Shown piece by piece: positions 19,528-21,989 of a stretch of DNA of 21,989 nt. The stretch lies in IMG/VR virus record IMGVR_UViG_3300034072_001189, positions 1-21,989 of that record. One strand, given 5' to 3'. The stretch's first letter is position 1; every line of letters begins with the position of its first letter. The notes beneath the pieces were generated by a model. The model was not told where the DNA came from, made no database searches, and saw only the letters and a program-made list of their open reading frames with translations. A program made the translations under genes and the position numbers. The DNA comes from a virus.

Positions 19528-20155
19528 CGAGGTAAAGCAGCTGCATGGCGCCGCCAGTGCGCTGCCAGCCGCTGAGCTGGCGCGGCAGATGCTTACGCAC
19601 CTCGATGAGTGCCAGCGTCTGAACAAGTTCGCCGGCGTCGAAGAACTGCATATCCGAACGATCTGCGAGGCGCTGCTCGCTGGCGGGCAAGCAAACGACC
19701 AGGGAACGTCCCTCGGAATTCCGATGGACATCGCCACTGCGCCGGAAGGCGACGGATGGATTCTGGCCTATGAACCGGATCGCGCCGAGCGCTTGCCACC
19801 CTGGCGGCTCGCAACCCGCTGCGACGAAGGCTGGCGGGATGAGGATGGGTACGTCATCGCTCCGACCATGTGGGCGCGCTGTCCGGATCCTCAGCCGTCT
19901 CCCACCGGATGGGGCCAGCCGCAGGGCCATCTTCGCATCTGCCGGGCATGGTCCGACCAGATCCCTTGGCTGACGCATCTGATCGAGGTGGTGAAGCCCG
20001 ATGGGAGCTACGACGATTACCGCCAGCCGGAGATGGCCAACAGCCTCGAAGATGCGCGGCAGCGCGCCACAGCCTGGGGCGAAAAGCTGGGCCTGCCCGT
20101 CGTCGAAATGGACGATGAGAATGTGGTGCCGTTCAAACGGAGGGATCAGGCATGA
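19514..20155 (+). CDS. Uncharacterised phage protein with DUF551-like segment
   Basis: A 213-aa protein. Residues 1-60 are helical. Residues about 70-125 ('GDGWILAYEPDRAERLPPWRLATRCDEGWRDEDGYVIAPTMWARCPDPQP') have the W...P....W.......P..W...P.P spacing of DUF551-type phage proteins, a weak resemblance. A C-terminal part includes 'SYDDYRQPEMANSLEDARQRATAWGEKLGLPVVEMDDENVVPFKRR', whose NVVPF end resembles the NVLPF end of the SLOG protein. GAGGGAAGC precedes ATG 19514. Function is unknown. Confidence 0.75.
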   Translation: MNTSDEVKQLHGAASALPAAELARQMLTHLDECQRLNKFAGVEELHIRTICEALLAGGQANDQGTSLGIPMDIATAPEGDGWILAYEPDRAERLPPWRLATRCDEGWRDEDGYVIAPTMWARCPDPQPSPTGWGQPQGHLRICRAWSDQIPWLTHLIEVVKPDGSYDDYRQPEMANSLEDARQRATAWGEKLGLPVVEMDDENVVPFKRRDQA

Positions 20156-20427
20156 TCAAAGTGCAACCGCCGGCCGAAAGCCGGCCGTGGGTGATGGCGA
20201 CGATGGAGGGTGTGCTTGCGGGCACCATACCCAGGCTCGTCGACCTGCAGCTCAAAGTTGGGGAATTGAGCGCTGAGATGGATCGGCTGCGGCAGATCGA
20301 AGCCCAGGCGCAGGCGGTGTATGACTATCATCTGCAAGGTCGCGCCGCCGGCGCGATGGATGGTCGCTGGGACATGAACGAGATGATTGAGCGGCTGGAT
20401 CGTCTCGGGAAGGTGATGAAGCGATGA
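20152..20427 (+). CDS. 91-aa coiled-coil phage protein
   Basis: A mostly helical protein. Residues 17-55 have heptad spacing ('EGVLAGTIPRLVDLQLKVGELSAEMDRLRQIEAQAQAVYDYH'), so a coiled coil or oligomeric helix is likely. ATG overlaps the preceding stop (ATGA), and its stop overlaps the next ATG (ATGA). No family is recognised; a role as a partner of a neighbouring protein is speculative. Confidence 0.7.
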   Translation: MIKVQPPAESRPWVMATMEGVLAGTIPRLVDLQLKVGELSAEMDRLRQIEAQAQAVYDYHLQGRAAGAMDGRWDMNEMIERLDRLGKVMKR

Positions 20428-20663
20428 GCAGATTTTGCGCCACTTGCCGGTTCTTCAGTGTTGGGACGACGTCGGCGTTCCCCAATGCTGATGGCATGTG
20501 CCGACGGCATGCGCCGCAAGGTGCAGTAATTGGCTGCCACCATAACGGGTATCAAGTTTTTCCGCCCATGTCGGAGCATCATTGGTGTGGTGAGCATGAG
20601 CCCATCCGCCTTGTGCAGCTCGGACGGCGCCTGACGGAACTGGCCCGGGTGAAGGAACAGTGA
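20424..20663 (+). CDS. Second Cys-rich putative zinc protein
   Basis: A 79-aa protein. C5-x2-C8 with Phe10-Phe11, C26 followed by RRHAP, and C55 in HHWCGEHEP form a CxxC...C..H.P...WC layout with an additional C38 and several His. This is the familiar form of short phage proteins that carry one zinc site; I know no function. The order and spacing of CxxC, single C and C-terminal WC parallel the 113-aa protein at 17786. Coupled to neighbours by ATGA and GTGATG junctions. Confidence 0.75.
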   Translation: MSRFCATCRFFSVGTTSAFPNADGMCRRHAPQGAVIGCHHNGYQVFPPMSEHHWCGEHEPIRLVQLGRRLTELARVKEQ

Positions 20664-21103
20664 TGCGGCTTTTCGTACGCCTCGACGCATGGCTAGGCAT
20701 CAACCTGTTTCACCCGCCGATCATTCTGGTCTGCCAACTGACCCGGCAGACGCAATATGCGATGTACCGGGCGCTGTGGTTCTTCGCCGCCTGTCACGCC
20801 ACGGTCTACCTGGAGCGGGACGATTGGCTCTGGGTCGCGTTCATGTGGTTTTTTGTCGCGCTCACGCTGCTCAACGCTACCGTTTACGCAGATTGGCCGG
20901 TCATTTCCGTCCGGGCGTTTCGGCTGTTCTGGTTCTTCCTCCTGATCGGGCAGGCGACGCTAACCCTGCTTGGAGGCGACCTACTGGCATCGTCGATCCG
21001 CTCGGTGATCATCCTGTTCGCGGAATATGCCGCGACCATTAAGACTATCCCGCCGCGCAGGAAGCGCGACCGGCGGGCGAGCGCGAAGGAGGCTCGCGCA
21101 TGA
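20663..21103 (+). CDS. Multi-pass membrane protein of unknown function
   Basis: A 146-aa protein with three to four hydrophobic segments: about 36-50 (weak), 55-76 ('WLWVAFMWFFVALTLLNATVYA'-type), 87-104 and 108-126, then a basic, Lys/Arg-rich cytosolic tail. The first 35 residues are amphipathic. It would be an inner membrane protein. Its place in a CI-controlled operon before the integrase is unusual for a lysis protein, because there is no endolysin near. Superinfection exclusion is one possible job but unproven. ATG 20663 overlaps the preceding stop (GTGATG). Its own stop overlaps the next start (ATGA). Confidence 0.75.
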   Translation: MRLFVRLDAWLGINLFHPPIILVCQLTRQTQYAMYRALWFFAACHATVYLERDDWLWVAFMWFFVALTLLNATVYADWPVISVRAFRLFWFFLLIGQATLTLLGGDLLASSIRSVIILFAEYAATIKTIPPRRKRDRRASAKEARA

Positions 21104-21189
21104 TGGCGATCGAGTCAAAACGGGACACCTCTTTAACCACGAACGACGCTTGCGATCAGCCTGCCGATGGAGGAATCGATGGCAGTTGA
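21100..21189 (+). CDS. Possible 29-aa leader-like peptide
   Basis: An ATGATGG junction with the membrane protein gene opens a 29-residue frame (begins MMAIESKRDTS), ending 11 bases into the following gene. GAAGGAGG lies about 7 bases upstream. It may be a true mini-protein or simply a coupling peptide that delivers ribosomes to the following start. Too short to judge. Confidence 0.4.
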   Translation: MMAIESKRDTSLTTNDACDQPADGGIDGS

Positions 21190-21523
21190 GCGAAACCACA
21201 ATGAGTCGGTGATCGACCTCGACCGGAAAGTATCGCGCGCGCTCCAGTGCGGACGGGGGATAACGCTCTCTCCGTCCCAGCTAGACGTCTTGGCCGAGAT
21301 CGGCCTTGTCGGCCGCCTGGCAGAAGAGAAAGCGCGCATCCTCAAGGAGCAGGCCCAATGGCGGCAGAAAAAGGTGGCATCTATCAGCGGGGCGAGTTCT
21401 GGCTCGACCTCGACCGCGGAGCCGGCGGGAAGCCCAACTCAAGCAGCTGGTATATCTTCTGGTATGACCCCGGAAGAGGCCGGCAGCGCCGCAAGAGCAC
21501 GGGCACGTCAGACGTTCGGATAG
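21179..21523 (+). CDS. Small phage protein upstream of, and overlapping, the integrase
   Basis: A 114-aa reading frame. Residues 1-60 (begins MAVERNHNESVIDLDRKVSRALQCG, then 'LSPSQLDVLAEIGLVGRLAEEKARILKEQAQ') form a helical domain of a kind I have seen before integrase genes in alphaproteobacterial phages, where the protein usually ends soon after. Here the frame continues for about 55 more residues of Ser/Ala/Gly-rich sequence on top of the integrase gene, in another frame. GGAGGAATCG before ATG 21179 decides the start against ATG 21167. Excisionase is conceivable from context but the sequence lacks a winged-helix signature. Confidence 0.65.
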   Translation: MAVERNHNESVIDLDRKVSRALQCGRGITLSPSQLDVLAEIGLVGRLAEEKARILKEQAQWRQKKVASISGASSGSTSTAEPAGSPTQAAGISSGMTPEEAGSAARARARQTFG

Positions 21524-21989
21524 CGTGCGACGCGCTCGATGCCCATTATCTTGCCGTCCACCGCCCGACATCACGCGAGCAGGATGTCTACACCGTCGCT
21601 GAAGCCATGACTGATTATTGGTTGGAGCATGGCAGCAAGCAGACCAGTGCAGAGGCCATCAAATCCCGGCTGAAGCTCATGAGCCGCTTCATGGACATCG
21701 AGGCGGACGCCGGTCGATTGGTTGACCCATTCATTCCCGACCACCTTGATGACCGGTTCCTGGAACGCTTCCGCCAATGGGCGAAGGCGGAACCGATCGT
21801 CGCGCGCAAGAAGGACGGGAAGGGCAACTGGATCGATGGCAAGGCGCGCGCTCGCAGCGCCTCGACGGTCGAGGAGAGCATCATCCAGCTGAAGGCGGCG
21901 CTCAACCACGCCTTCAACGCCCGGCGGACGCGCTACGTCCCACCGCTGAAGCACAAGGCACGCGATCAGGTGACGCCGCAGCGCACCTA
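21358..21989 (+). CDS. int: Tyrosine integrase, N-terminal part (runs off the window)
   Basis: The frame is open to the window end; 210 residues are seen. Residues 1-55 match the arm-binding/strand-rich start of phage integrases ('GIYQRGEFWLDLDR', 'SWYIFWYDPGRGRQRRKSTGTSDVRIA'). Residues about 78-200 are the SAM-like core-binding domain ('TVAEAMTDYWLEHG', 'LMSRFMDIEADAGRLVDPFIPDHLDDRFLERFRQW', 'RSASTVEESIIQLKAALNHAFNARR'). The catalytic Arg-His-Arg-Tyr domain lies beyond the edge. AAGGAG stands 9 bases before ATG 21358. It is the last gene seen in the early-right operon, with the attachment site expected beyond its end. Confidence 0.88.
   Translation, partial: MAAEKGGIYQRGEFWLDLDRGAGGKPNSSSWYIFWYDPGRGRQRRKSTGTSDVRIACDALDAHYLAVHRPTSREQDVYTVAEAMTDYWLEHGSKQTSAEAIKSRLKLMSRFMDIEADAGRLVDPFIPDHLDDRFLERFRQWAKAEPIVARKKDGKGNWIDGKARARSASTVEESIIQLKAALNHAFNARRTRYVPPLKHKARDQVTPQRT

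Noticed and set aside
20663-21103. Membrane protein as a holin
   Set aside because: It has the right hydrophobic segments but sits in the early operon before int, with no endolysin or spanin genes near. Lysis genes are expected beyond the left edge of the window.
1-21989. CRISPR arrays, transposase genes or insertion sequences
   Set aside because: No regularly spaced repeats, terminal inverted repeats or transposase motifs were seen anywhere in the window. The HNH gene is packaging-associated, not a homing element, given its fixed place before terS.

Overview
The window is part of a temperate, tailed-phage genome (most likely an integrated prophage) of the HK97-capsid, siphovirus-like kind in a high-GC alphaproteobacterium. 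The flavour of the small proteins (YdaS-type Cro, DUF1376 replication protein, Ala/Arg-rich proteins with high-GC third positions) suggests a sphingomonad host such as Sphingobium, Sphingomonas or Novosphingobium. The host call is an inference; no unmistakable host gene is visible.

Layout. (1) 1-9183, minus strand: late operon, read right to left: small gene - HNH endonuclease - TerS - TerL - portal - S49 prohead protease - HK97 major capsid - two small head-region proteins - gp6/gp8-like connector - head-tail adaptor - gp10-like protein - DUF3168 tail completion protein - a gene cut by the window edge. The order is canonical for HK97-type phages and most junctions are tight or overlapping. 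(2) 9279-9984: a junction island with a plus-strand exported-protein gene (moron-like), two tandem minus-strand tRNA genes (an initiator-like tRNA-fMet and tRNA-Thr(UGU), both with encoded CCA) and a small plus-strand gene. A bidirectional terminator closes it at 9989-10019. (3) 10084-15291, minus strand: early-left replication operon, transcribed from a Cro-like gene at 15291 through a conserved phage protein, DnaB-type helicase, DUF1376 initiator-like protein, an AAA+ protein that appears to have lost its N-terminal half, a repeat-rich low-GC segment, a 56-aa protein and a 327-aa protein with an HTH-like segment. (4) 15301-16113: immunity region with an S24-type CI repressor on the plus strand, flanked by two promoter/operator elements of the same architecture pointing away from it. 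(5) 16211-21989, plus strand: early-right operon of about fifteen mostly very small, mostly overlapping genes (a Tat-signal-like exported protein, two Cys-rich proteins, a DUF2493/SLOG protein, a multi-pass membrane protein), ending in a tyrosine integrase that runs off the window.

How it works together (inference). CI binds CTGGTTAA-type sites and represses both the leftward cro/replication promoter and the rightward promoter that leads into the integrase operon. Its Ala-Gly and Ser/Lys residues imply SOS-type self-cleavage. After induction the replication genes (DUF1376 protein plus DnaB) and the right-hand accessory genes are expressed, followed by the late operon.

The least ordinary points are the phage-borne initiator-like tRNA with altered anticodon-stem G:C pairs, the mirrored CI operator/promoters with identical spacing, the beheaded AAA+ gene beside an iteron-like repeat cluster, and the uncharacterised early-right operon.
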